In this document: positions 10,681 through 31,800 of the stretch, piece by piece
Layout of the letters: every line of letters begins with the position of its first letter
Position numbering within the stretch: position 1 is the first letter of the stretch
DNA from: Daphnia carinata
Lineage: Eukaryota > Arthropoda > Branchiopoda > Diplostraca > Daphniidae
DNA: 64,000 nt
Reading direction: 5' to 3'
Assembly (NCBI RefSeq): GCF_022539665.2
Contig: NC_081337.1
Location: 8,718,679 to 8,782,678 of the forward strand
Made by a program: the position numbers and the translations under genes
The notes under the pieces: model-generated
What the model saw: only the letters and a program-made list of their open reading frames with translations
Told to the model about the DNA's origin: nothing
The model's database searches: none

Positions 10681-11735
10681 AGACCGAATATTTAAGGCAA
10701 TGCTAGCGCGATGTAGCACAAGTATTCGGTGCGTTTCGAAAACGGTTGATTTCATGAAAAAATACAATGTTCTCGGAATCAGCACTTAATTTTGAGTATA
10801 TTCTGTTATACTCAACCAATTCGAATGAGTGTCAGTTTTTTAAATTCAAAATTTTAAGCCCAACAGATTATTAAGCCCGACAGAATAATAAGCCCGACTT
10901 TTCTTTATTCATGACATCGCTGTGCTGCCCTCTAGTGATAACGACGACTAAAGAAGAACTAGGACTCAGTTTTTTAAAGTCAAAATTTTAAGCCCGACAG
11001 AATAAGCCCAACAGAATAGGCCCGACTGCATTGCATGAAAAACTAGCGCGCCAGCACGTGACACCACTAGCGCGATGCAGCACAGTCAAAATTAAAAATG
11101 CTGGAAAAATCGGGCTTATTTTGTCGGGCTTATTTTTTAAATCAACAATTTAATGAAAAAAGTATTCCAGTTGGAATTCTACAATAAATATACTTATAAC
11201 TAAACGCTGATTTCAGGAAAATTATTCGTTTTCTCATCAAAGCAGCAGTTTTTTAATATATTGAGTATTGAGATGAAGCACTATTGCGCTAAACTTTACT
11301 AGCGCGCCAAAATTTTTACCGTTTTTGTCGTCAATTTTAAACAGTTCTAATCTGAGATTTTTAAATAAACATAAAAAACATTTAAAAAAAACAAAGTTGG
11401 TTGCTAAGAGCATTTTCTTTTCGTTTTTCTTTTAACGGAAAGTTTGACAAGAAAACAAATCACTTAATGAATTTTAACGTTCAATTTTGATTATGCCGTG
11501 TGCTTTCTGTTGAATTTTATTCTTTTTTTTTAGTCCTTGAAGGCTAACAAAATTGATTTAGAAATATAAAAATAGTAAAATACCACAGGTAACTTGAAAA
11601 ACAGTATGTCTTCTAGCAGACTTAAATGTAACAACAGTTAAGGCATTGTTTTACAGAGATGTTGACTGCATTTATGCATCGTCTGCTACATCTTTTTCCA
11701 CTATTCCTTACGGGTTATAAACCCTATCTACAAAG
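10681..11735. other. AT-rich intergenic with direct and inverted repeats, upstream of SSU72
   Basis: No gene is seen. Two copies of a CAGTTTTTTAAA-x-TCAAAATTTTAAGCCC block occur near 10830 and 10967. The GCCCGAC/GCCCAAC motif recurs about six times between 10857 and 11027. Next to it are GCGCG-containing words (CTAGCGCGCCAGCACGTGAC). The rest is A/T rich. Confidence 0.6.
10990..11131. repeat. Inverted repeat, 20-bp arms around a 102-bp centre
   Basis: The left arm AAGCCCGACAGAATAAGCCC (10990-11009) matches the reverse complement of 11112-11131 at 19 of 20 bases. The centre holds the ACTAGCGCG words. The arrangement looks like a small MITE or a hairpin-forming repeat; no target-site duplication could be fixed by eye. 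Confidence 0.75.
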
Positions 11736-12645
11736 ATGCCACAACCGTTAAAATTAGCTGTTATTTGTTCAAGCAACATGAATCGTAGTATGGAAGCACA
11801 TAATTTCTTAAGGTATAATTGTTTGTGAATTCCGTGTTGCACATGTACAAGTGCAAAACGTACAATGCTCTCCCCTACATTTTACTAAAATTTTTTTTGT
11901 TAACGTATTCCATTCTCTGAAACTCCCTTTATATTACCTTTTTAGCAAAAAAGGATATAGAGTCCAATCGTTTGGAACAGGAGATAAGGTGAAGTTGCCA
12001 GGAGCAGCTCCAGACAGACCTAATGTATATGAATTCGGGACACCTTATGATGACATCTATCAGGATCTATTACAAAAAGACAGAGAGCTGTATTACAAAA
12101 TTAGATTCAAAAAATGAAAGTAAGTTACCATTTTAAGTTACATTTTGCTTGTAGGTATACACGAAACGGACTTCTTCATATGTTGGACCGAAATAGGAGA
12201 ATTAAACCTCATCCCGAAAGGTTTCAGACCACTTCTGAACAGTTTAATCTTATACTTACTTGTGAAGAACGAGTATATGATCAAGTGATTGAAAGTAATA
12301 ATCATTGTGTATTGTTTCCCACCGTACCATACATAACATTTTCTCTATTTCAAAACAACAAAGAAAGGCCTTGAAGGAAGAGATAGTCAAACTACCCCTG
12401 TCCATGTAGTTAACATAGAAATTCAAGACAACCATGAAGAAGCAACAATTGGTGCATTTCTAATGTGTGAGCTTGTATCAATGGTAATTCATTTTAAGGT
12501 AACTTAGTTAGCTTTGACAATTTCAACAGCTTTTTATATTTAGATGGCCAATAGTGATGACCTAGACAATGATATAGATGAACTGCTGCAAGATTTTGAA
12601 GCAAAATGTCAACGCCCAGTACTGCATTGTCTTCTTTTCTACTAG
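11736..12645 (+). CDS. Ssu72: SSU72, RNA polymerase II CTD Ser5-phosphatase
   Basis: Five exons (11736-11812, 11946-12089, 12155-12294, 12368-12483, 12544-12645) encode 192 residues against 194 in human SSU72. The enzyme removes Ser5 (and Ser7) phosphate from the Pol II C-terminal domain and works with the cleavage and polyadenylation machinery in the nucleus. The catalytic P-loop C-x5-R-S is C11 to S18 (CSSNMNRS). The conserved downstream blocks SFGTGxxVKLPG, NGxLHMLDRNxRIKP, FxLILTCEERVYDQV and the IQDNHEEAT aspartate loop are all present, and the tail ends in FY as in the family. Its 3' end points at LSG1, whose stop codon is 72 nt away on the other strand. Confidence 0.96.
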
Positions 12646-12717
12646 TTCGCATTTCCAATATTATATACAGAAACCACATGACCATCAAATTGTATTTCCA
12701 GTAATTGATACACAAGC

Positions 12718-15219
12718 TCACTGATCCAAGTGAGCATACACTCTCCGAAGCTTTTCGCGCTTATGCTTCTTGTTGTGCTTCTTCCAAGGTTTATCACCAA
12801 GCTCATTCAGGTTACTGCATGAACTAATAAAAATAAATTAAACAAACAAAATGTAAGTCTTTATAATAAAAATGTACTTTGTACTAATAGTACCTACCCA
12901 GGAAAATTCAAGTTTGCGGTAACTCCTTTTGTATGAGTTTCACCTGGGGTAGATGCGCGACCTTTACTGTGTGCGGTCGATAGAGATTGGCTAAAAAATG
13001 CCTGGTCAATTGACTGGGAATTGTTGTAATTAGTCTGTTAACATGCAATAGAATTAGATACGATTCATAATTGTTAAACGTATTCGAAGTACCTTGGTAA
13101 CTCTCAACTGGAAGGGTGTTGGAGTTGCAGTTGGTTTAAGCGGTCTGCTTCTATTAGCTCGAGTAAATTCTTGAAATTCACTTGCGTCTGTTTCTGGAGG
13201 TGGATTGCAATAGAGCAATTTACCCTGAACGAAATCTTTCAGAATATATCGCGACGCACGTGGATTATCTGGTAAGCCTCGCGCCGTCATAAAGCCTCTC
13301 ATAACTATAACGATAAATATTGTTAGAATGTTCTCTTTCTCGAAAAAAAAACAACAGAATTTGAACGCTGTTAGAATATTACATCCGTAGGCATTAAGTA
13401 ACTCCTCGGAAGTTGGGGATCGGTTTGCGTCTTCCCCTTCACTGGGTTTTGGAATGAAGATGCCATAGGTTGATTCCAGAATGGAGCGAGGGATAAGAGA
13501 AGCGATCAAGTTTACTGGTCCAACATGATCTCGCATTTGGTCGATAGGAAGAATGCCCCAAATGACCATTTCGTGTTTAGTTGAAACAAAACTAGGCATT
13601 ACTAATCCAGGACAATCGCAGAGAATCAAATCGTCATCTATATTTATGGTCTGGAAGAGAAAAGAAGAAATAAATATTTGTAATTTTTAGTTCGTATACG
13701 TATCGGTCGAATCTGACCTGAAAATGTTTAGTTTTCCCGGGAGTAGCCGAGACGGACACTTTCTTGTACGTGAGTAAAGAGTTGATGGTGGAACTCTTGC
13801 CGACATTAGGGTATCCCACAAGTCCAACAACTGATCGCCCTTCTTGAACTTTTCTTCCTTTGTGAATGTTCTTGAACAGTTCCACGAGCTCCGCCCCAGA
13901 GAGTAATCGAGTACTGTTTTTAGTTGGACTGCCTATTTTGAGTGGATCACTTTGATCTTTTATTGGCAAGCTATTTTTAGTATCTTTCGCCTGCTCCACT
14001 GATGTCGATATTTTCTTCTCAGTTATTTGTTGGTTAGTATCAGGTTTGTTTTTTACAGCAGAGCATTTTTCATCCTGCTTATCATTTTGGTTTCCATCTT
14101 CGCACACATTCGTATCCTCTTCATGTGCGTCTTCCTCTTCGATTTCCTCTTCCTCTTCGTTTTCCTCTTCGTCTTCATTTTCATACTCACCTTCACCTTC
14201 TATTTCTTCTTCAGTTATTTCTTCTTCTTCTTCCAACAGTTTTAATTTGCGTAACTGGTTGTTTTGATTCTCTTCTAATGCCGAGAAAAAAGCCACGGGT
14301 AAATTAATGCTATCAAAGTATTCGGCCCAGAGCTGACGCTGTTTTTCACTCAAAAAATCGGCCTTATTAATTAAAATCAAATTCATTTTTTCTTGACTGG
14401 TTTCCACCACATATCGTTCTAGATCCTCACAACGGAACAACATGGGATTTCGAGCATCAACAATCTGGACAACCACCTAAACATAGAAATACGAATGAAT
14501 TAATAGGTTTTAGTCACACAATAATTCAACACGAAAATGATTATAAACATACATCGCTTCGCTCAATCACACGCCACAATTGCCTCCAAAAATCCAAATT
14601 TTTCTCATAAGGTGTTAGGGTCACACCCTCGATTTCCTGCAATTCTGAAAGACCCTTTCTCCATGCCAGAAAAGCTTCTCTTTCAAGTTGTTGTAGTTCC
14701 TCCCCACTAGTTGTTCTGTCCCACAATGGTCGTCTTGGTATTTTAAGGTTAGCTGCATTCTGCGCTTGGGCAAGCTTAACCTTAGATTTCTCCTCTGCAC
14801 TTAGCAAGCCATATGTTGCTTGTGTTTTGGCAAATGTAACATTAAGTTTCTCTGCCTAAAAATGCACGACAGCTTTCATTAACCTTATTTTGTTAATACA
14901 ATTAAGTTTTACTAACTGCAAACTCAGTTCCAGCTAGTTCTGCTGTTGCCAGAAATTCATCTAATTGGCTTTGCTCTGTCACAGACTGCAAATTCAGACG
15001 ACCCCAGTCATACCCATCATCAAGTTCTGATGTATGTAACTGAAGAGAAAGAGAATATCTATTAGTGTAATACACAAGCAAATATGTATGTTTTCTCATT
15101 ACCATAGTTGGATCGCCTTTACGACTTTTGCCTTTTCCTTTGCCAAAGCGATCCTTAATGATTGCTCTTCCAAGTTGAATGCCTTTTTTCCCACCCAGTG
15201 GACTTGTTTTCTTGCCCAT
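12718..15219 (-). CDS. LSG1: LSG1, large-subunit GTPase 1 (60S ribosome maturation)
   Basis: Eight exons in transcript order (15219-15103, 15039-14917, 14855-14553, 14476-13718, 13650-13383, 13304-13093, 13034-12898, 12823-12718) give 674 residues. LSG1 is a cytoplasmic circularly permuted GTPase that releases the export adaptor NMD3 from pre-60S subunits. The G motifs are in the permuted order: NKAD (G4) at 218-221, then GYPNVGKS (G1) at 402-409, then DCPG (G3) at 446-449. Other marks: basic Gly-rich N-terminus MGKKTSP, LHTSELDDGYDWGRLNLQSV, NLDFWRQLWRVIERSD, GILPIDQMRDHV, and a Lys/Arg-rich C-terminus. A long Glu/Asp-rich insert lies between G4 and G1, as in other LSG1 proteins. The 78-nt intron 13305-13382 has no stop and keeps frame. 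Confidence 0.96.
12826..12837 (+). terminator. Tandem AATAAA, possible SSU72 polyadenylation signals
   Basis: Two adjoining AATAAA hexamers lie 181-192 nt after the SSU72 stop, just beyond the start of the last coding exon of LSG1 on the opposite strand. If used, the SSU72 transcript would run antisense through the LSG1 stop codon. I saw no earlier AATAAA on the plus strand. Confidence 0.35.
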
Positions 15220-16620
15220 GTTTTGTGAGAACTTATAGCTTTTTTTACAAAACTTTTAAAAAACAAAAGTCTCTATTACACAAACATTAACAAGAAATTT
15301 TTATAATTATGCGCACGCGAGGTATACAGCAGACGGCGTAATGACATAAAAGGTCTAGAGAGTCATCTAGTGTTGCCATTTCAGACCACGTAGTAATGGA
15401 AAAAGTTCAAAAGCGAAAGAATACGAAGACATTTCGAACGAGGAAAATATATACTGGCAAGCAGATCTCAAGGCAAACAAGAAAATTACACATAAATAGT
15501 TTATTGTGGGGGCTGTTAACGACCCGTTTATACGTTGCTTGTTGATAAAATTTTAAGAGTAACAATAGTTAGGTAAAAATAAAATAGCAAGGTAAAAAGC
15601 ATAGCTAATTTACAACTTGCATGTGTTTGTAGAGTTGTTTAAGGTGCCATTCGTGCAGGACTGTCCTGACATTACAGCTTACACATTTCTTTACTACTAG
15701 CCGAAAGATGTACTGCTATGGAAGCAGACACAAATATTTGAATATAATCCGGTGCAATATTGATCACATCTCATATAGTTTTCGTTAATTGTAAGAAATA
15801 TGACAAATATGAGTTTTTTTCATCTTCATTTTACTCCCACTCAAAATAACTTCTTTTCCTTTTAAAGTAATCCTTTATATTAATACCCGATTATATTCAA
15901 AAATTTTTTTCTGGTATCGCATTTTTTGTTGTTGAATGTTTCAAAAAGATATCACGTTAAAATTTGACTACTTATAACGATTAGAAGTCCTTGATTTCCA
16001 ACAGAAAGAAATAACTAGAAGAAAAGACTGGTTCATTTCGCTTTCCTTTTTTAAATTTTGTATATTTAAACGGTGTGAACCACCGATTTTTTCTTTTTGT
16101 CTTCTTTTTTTTTCTTTTTTTAACTCGCGTATAACATGAAGAAACGAATTCATGAAAGAGGAAGGAAAATAGTAGAGCCACAGAAAGGAAAGCAGACAAT
16201 AGGGAGTGATTCGTTAAGAATCTACTAGAGATGATTTGGTTAGAGATGACAATTTATTGGGAAAAAATTGGAACAAACGTGGTATAAATAGGGGTAAAAA
16301 TTACAGATTCCCAATAGACTAGTAACAAACGTCGACCACTGGTTTGAAATTTTGCTCACCAACAAGCGATGCAATGTAATACTACCTTCAAATAAATACT
16401 CAATCAAAATGAATGTATAGAGTCGAATTCCACTCCTACTGACTTTTCTGGTCAGCGGTAGCCAATATTTTTTACTTTTTTTTTTTGCTCTTCTCAGATC
16501 CTTAAGAATTGACTCACGAGGGGCAATACATTGTAAATGGGAGACTTTTTTTTTTTTCGTATTCATTAACATCGTTATTTGATGTCGTACGGAACTTGTC
16601 GTGAACGTTTTCTCTTGCCT
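15220..16620. other. Intergenic: LSG1 promoter side and calbindin 3' flank
   Basis: No coding gene is recognised. Short minus-strand open frames at 15968-16572 are Lys/Phe-rich translations of poly-purine DNA in the probable calbindin 3' UTR. The minus strand carries AATAAA at 16253-16258, about 365 nt after the calbindin stop codon. Confidence 0.5.
16253..16258 (-). terminator. Candidate polyadenylation signal of calbindin-32
   Basis: AATAAA on the minus strand about 365 nt past the stop codon at 16621-16623. A longer 3' UTR using more distal hexamers, for example near 15499, is possible. Confidence 0.4.
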
Positions 16621-25828
<9,208 letters not shown>

Positions 25829-28800
25829 CTTTTGTTTTCTTGTTTTCACTGCCGATAAAAAGATAAAACTATTGTCAACGCACATAAAGGCAAAACGATT
25901 AAAGTTTAATGGCGGTATTATGACTTATAAAAAGAGAGTTAGCTATCACACATCAGGGCAAGACAGTTTACCAAGAATGAGGGCAGAGTGGGACGTACAA
26001 AAAGGTTCTGCAAATGATGCCATTTTAATAATTCAAAAACACTCGTGACATATGACGTTTCGTTTTATGTGCCCACCGTCTAGGGGAAGCAAGGAAGAAA
26101 AATTCATTCGCGTTTCCTGGGAAACCGAGAGCTGTCAGAGCTCATGGCTAACTGGATTGCGAGCCCAGGAAACTGAAAACAAGGCCATTTTTGAATAATA
26201 ACGCAATAAGCTACACTTTATCACAAAGCGTGGGACGCGAGAGGGACAGACAAATTGACAGTTGTTTGCTCGTTTAACAGCGAATCGATCTAAAAACGGA
26301 TCAAAAACATAAATTGCCGCAAACTGACTCGATTTTTTTTTTCGTCTAAAAATATATCTATATATAAAAAAACATGTTGCATCGATCAAAGTCTTGGAAA
26401 TCATAAATCCCTGCTAACGGTTTGTAACGGTAGCGCATAAATAGCCTGAGGGAGTGTCTTCAACGTCATCAGCAACAAAAGACTGATGATAGATACCGTC
26501 AATTACTTTTCGCATCCCAAACAGTTCACCGTTATGTTTCTTTTTGGGTTTCAACGAAATCACATAAAATATGCCTTTGATCAGCAGAAGATGACTCAGA
26601 CGGAGCTTTCGCAAACTCAAGTTAAAAGGCGCACGAGGGAAAAAAAGAAAAAGAAGAAATAAAATTTGGTAGTATGATTAGCTTATATGGTTTCACAATC
26701 GTCTAGCCATTATTGCAACGTTATTGCTCTTCATATAGCTCTTGCAGCAGGATAAAAAGTGGGGGGTACATTGTTGGTGAACGCACGCATTTCGTGTTCC
26801 ACTTTTCCTCTTGACGACCCGCTCCACTGAGAGCCTACGTTTGCGTGTTTGTCCAACGCCAGAGTTTCGCCCTTTGTTGCTTTCGAACTTTTCCACCTTT
26901 TTTCTTTTGCAAAAGTTTCTCGTTTAGTTGCGTTGCAGATTGTATGTACTCTCAAACTAACGGTGCCAATTCAAACACTAGGCGTCTCCTCTTTTCCCCG
27001 TTTCTTTTTTCTTAATTTTCATATTTTTTCTTTCTTTATTTGCTTGACAAGAGCGCAATTTCTTAGCTACAGTCCGATCGCCTCTAGCGTGCTGCAGGTC
27101 TGTTAAAATGGGCGTGTCCGTTGTTGAGTCGATTGTTCGACGACAGAGCCCGCATAAATTGGTGTATTTATTTGTTCCGTGTTTATTCGCATTGCTTTAG
27201 CGTTCGTGTAAGACGCCCAGCGATCTTGCTAGCCCATCCGAATAAGGATCAAAACTCAACAACAAACAAACAAACAAACAAAACAAGTCTTGCAAGATCG
27301 AAAATATATATATATATAAACGATTGGTGCTAGACAACCGATAGAAGAAACCTTTGTAGAGAAACAAAAAATCAGGGCTAGCAATAGCGATGGCCAATAT
27401 AGTTAAAGATGTTGTACGTACGATAACGCCTACGAACGTTGAGAAGGAAACTGAATTCAATGTTTCGACCATATGGGGCTTTAAGGGTGGTCGAAAAAAA
27501 AAAACGAGAGGAGGAAAAGACTTTGTCCGTTGAACGAAACACGCGAGCTCTTCAACGCAAGACGAACAGGACCGACGTGGGGCGCGCGTGCTACAACATT
27601 CACGTTGGCTCACGGTGATGAGACCTCGCCAGCCAACTAAAGCTCGAAACATGCAACAGACTCAGAAGATTTCATAGATTTTTAGGGCACTTATCAATGG
27701 GTAACACGAACTTAGCAGTGGATTGTACACCTATGAAATAACCTGATGAAAGCTTACGTTACGCCGTAAACAGTCAATGTTAAATGGAAAAGCATTTTGT
27801 TCTCTTTCTGTGCATGCGATTAAGACGTCCGATTACCAGAGGTGAATGGCGATTGATCGCAGTCGCTGGGCACAGATCGCCCAACTGATCAATTCAAATA
27901 CTAAAGCGATAAAAATTGATATCGAGACATAGAAATGATATCCCTTTACCGGCAGTAGACAGTATAGTAAGGGTAAATGTTTCTTTCAATCAATATAACT
28001 AAAGCAAATAGCACTCACGTATTCTATATCTACGTACGCAAACACACGAGCCAATGAAATTGTAAACAAAAATAAAAATAGAATCAACCAAATTGGGGAA
28101 GTTGAAACTCTAGTCTTTCAGTTCTTTTTGCTTTGACAGGAAGAGTGTTATTTTCTGATAGACTTGGAAAGAAAAAAATAAATAAAATAGACGTGATGAT
28201 GAATGGGAAACCCCTTTGGCCATCTATAGGTCTTAATATATGCTGAAGCCGATAGCTATAGGGGCGAAAGAGGGATGTTAAAGAGCAAACAACAGACAGC
28301 ATTTCTTATGGATGTATCCCCCTCGTAGTGGCAACGGCGTGATTCCATCTAGCACAACGACCATGCTGGCCTCCTTGACACAGCTGCTGGACGGGTGACG
28401 GCCAAAGATGATTCACGCCACTGCCGTTCGGCCTCGCCCATTTTCCACGCGCACACATTTGAGGCAGGCCTCCCCTACGCATCAATAAATTCATCTGCCA
28501 GAGCAGCAAACACACATCGTAGATGGCACAAACGGGGCGGGGGAGGGGGGGGGGGGGATGTTTGTGTGGCTGTGGTGATTTTCGGACGCCCTCATCTTTC
28601 TTTCCAGCTCCCTCATATTCTCGTCTATCATCTCCCTTTCATTCTTTTTCCCCATCTTTTATCTTTTCCGTACGGATAAGCTTCTTGTCCGTCCCTTAAC
28701 AATCTCTAGCTCTTCCCACCCGTATAAATTGTGAAGCGCATCGTCCATCTGATTTGAATATCCGTGTACGTTACATTTCACTGACATACATCAACAAGAC

Positions 28801-31800
28801 AGAGCCACAAAAGTCTGAAATAATATTCACACAGTCGGTGGACAATTATTCCCACACTAGTCTTTAAAAGAAATACGAGCTTGACGTTAAAAATTCACTG
28901 ACGTCCTCTTGGTTACATTTGATTTGTGTGGCCAAAAAAAAAAAAAAAAAAAAAAAAAAACGAAATAAAAAAGACAAACGAGTCACGCGAGAAACAGAAA
29001 GCAGAGCTCGCCATCAGTTTACATAGCCTGTGTAGACTCGGCTGCGGACGATTTAGAGTACAGAGTCTACATAACAACAAATTAAATAATTCAACAGCCA
29101 GACCACCACCTGCTGGGCTGCTGGCGTGCAGGCCCGTTCAGCCTTCAAATGGACGGCCCCCGACGTGTATAATGGAACAGAAAAGTTATCGCCCATATAT
29201 AGTATAGCCGTACGAGCGTGCGCGCGCTCATTTCCTACTCCATGACATGCGAATACGATGAGGGATACACACAAAAAATTTATTTATTATTATTATTTTT
29301 TTTAAATAGCGTATTTGATGCATCACAATGGCGCATTGCTATGGTGATCTATTGTACCCCGGTAGGCTTTCAAGCCACTAACTTGGTCCGTGTCCATTTG
29401 TCACTCCCCGAATTTCCTCGGCCAAACAAAAAGTGTTTCCTCCGGCCCACTTGCATAACGCAAAAATCCAGCAAGTGAACGACGCCCGTTCTATTTTTTT
29501 TTTTTGCACACATAATAACTAACAATTAAGTCTAGCCGTAAACATAGACATATAGCAGCAACATCAACACGTCTATTAAATTGAGCATTTTTTACGATTA
29601 CAACTCCATTTTGCTTAGGGTGAAGCGAATGATTTGATCTCTTGCTTGTCTATATGCGCATATTAATTGAATAAGAATCAACTATTAATAAAAAAAAATA
29701 AATAATGGAAATTCAAACAGGAATGCGTGATATAGATCGTCATTGGTTAGTAATAGGCTGCCACGTCTTCCGGAACGGAGCGGAGAGTGACGTTCGGTAA
29801 AAGCTTTATAGCTGCATATCAGCGTAATAGGTTAGGCTGTCAGCATTACGATACCATCTATTTGCATAATGCCATATACACGTACGAAAACGAACAGAAA
29901 AAAAAAGAAAAGGGAGTTGAACTACCCTTGTCGGAGAGACATGTCACGTCATGTTGCGGCTTTTTACTTCTAGTCTCAAAGCATTGAAACGGAAGTGGCG
30001 CTATTATTCTCCGAGGAAGTTTTTGCTGTCTGTCTGGTATACGCAAAAACTATTTTTCCTCGTCCCTCCCGTCCACATCTTATGCAATGTCCAACGCCAT
30101 ATACAGTTGAGTATATAGACAGCGTGCCACTGAAACTAACATGGGATGTATATGGCCGGTACAATAGCGACTACCGAACCACCTAGACGCGCGCGCTCGT
30201 GCGGTATTGTGTTACCTTTCGGCAACCGACACATTCGCTCAAGTTACGACAAGAATTCTTTTCTTTTTTTTTCTTTCTTTCTCTTCTTTGGACGAAAGGT
30301 AAAGAAAGAAAAATAAAAGTTTTCGGTAGTCGTGTGTTATGTATACTACGTACTACATCGGAATATAGAAAGGAAGTTACGTGTACACTTGGTGGACGCT
30401 AGTTTTAAAAGGAGAGTACAGCAACTTGAGTTTTTTCCTTTTTTTTTTTAAGTTAGAAAGATGATTGGCCACTATGGTAGGGGGGAAGTAAAGTTATTCT
30501 TTTGTAAATGGATGGCTACTTTTGTGGAATTAAACAGATAAAAAAAAAAATAAAACGTTTTTTGCCCATTGTTCGTGTGTTCCAATTCTTTATTCGATCA
30601 TCCTTTCATTTTTCTTTCATGACTTCCAATCTTTGGCGTGCATGATCGAATCACCACGACTATATAACTTTGGATGCTCGTCTCCGACACATGTCTCGTT
30701 TCCTTTTTTTTTTTTTTTCTCTTTGGCAACTATACGGTTGGCTTTGTTGGCCCGTTCCGGCACCCCCGCAAAGATGGGTGGCCTTAATGGAACCGTACGA
30801 TGAAGGAGATGGAACACAGCACGTCCTCTTTTATTTTACGTTTTTTTTTTTTTTTTTTTACAAGCTATACACACTAAAAGCGGAGCCAACGTTATATTAT
30901 ACAGAAAAAGGACGTGGCGGCGTCGAAAGCCAGTTGCATCGTCACACAATTGGCTTTTGGGGGTCGTGATTAGACTTCAATTAACTTTTAATTTCACGTC
31001 AATCACTGCCGTACGTATAGTTCCCTAAGAGACGGACAATACGCAGTGCATTGAAGATTTCTTTCTTTCATCTTTATTGTAAGAAGGGAATACTAATTAG
31101 TACTGGTAGCACGTTGTCTTCCTCGAACGACGCTCTTATTTCTATTTTTTTTTTTTTTTCTAACGGAGAAAATGAGAACTGAAGAGACCGTGGGAAAAAA
31201 AAATGGGAAAGGAAATGGGACCAGCAACTTCGATCGAGATATAGGTGTGCTTATTGATCCCAGTATAGACAAAAGGAAAACACTATACCGTCCATCAAAT
31301 AAATAAAACAATACTCCCGCGTCCGCTTACTCGAAGTGTACCGATTTTTTTTTCTCGTGAATTCCAGTTTATGCACAAAGAAAATTCGTAATTGGATCGC
31401 ATCAAAAACGAACCATTTCGCTTTAAAAAGCTTAGTAGGCTCTAGTCTAGGTCTAATTTTAATTTTCAAAGTCTAATATTAATTACTCCACCTACGTTTT
31501 TTTCTTTCGTTTGACGGTGATGAAGGGCAACAGTCGTTGACGACGTGAAAGAGAGACAGAAGACAGGCGTCGTTGGCGACGAAGATGCAGTCAACGAAAG
31601 GCCTTTCAAACTACTGACGGTGCGTGGGTGGGGAGCAAAAAAAAACGTGAAGGGAAAGAAGAAGTAAAAATTGTTTTTGGGGATGGGTGTGCTGTCCGGT
31701 CGGTGGCGGGAGAACGTCAACTGAGCCGGCACTGTCGGACGTCCCACACCTTTAGCATTTTTTTGGCCAGCTTTGATACATTTCTCATTGTGTCTGCGTG

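Noticed and set aside
9477-10789. Repeated small open frames (MGSLVFALLGF type)
   Set aside because: They recur only because the 360-bp DNA unit is repeated; they change length with truncation and show no domain, and codon differences are not biased to silent sites as far as I can see.
14027-14307. Plus-strand Ser/Phe/Leu-rich open frames
   Set aside because: They are antisense shadows of the Glu-rich insert of LSG1.
28926-28965. Poly-A run as a retroposon tail
   Set aside because: No coding or reverse-transcriptase remnant and no target duplication is visible beside it; homopolymers are common throughout this region.
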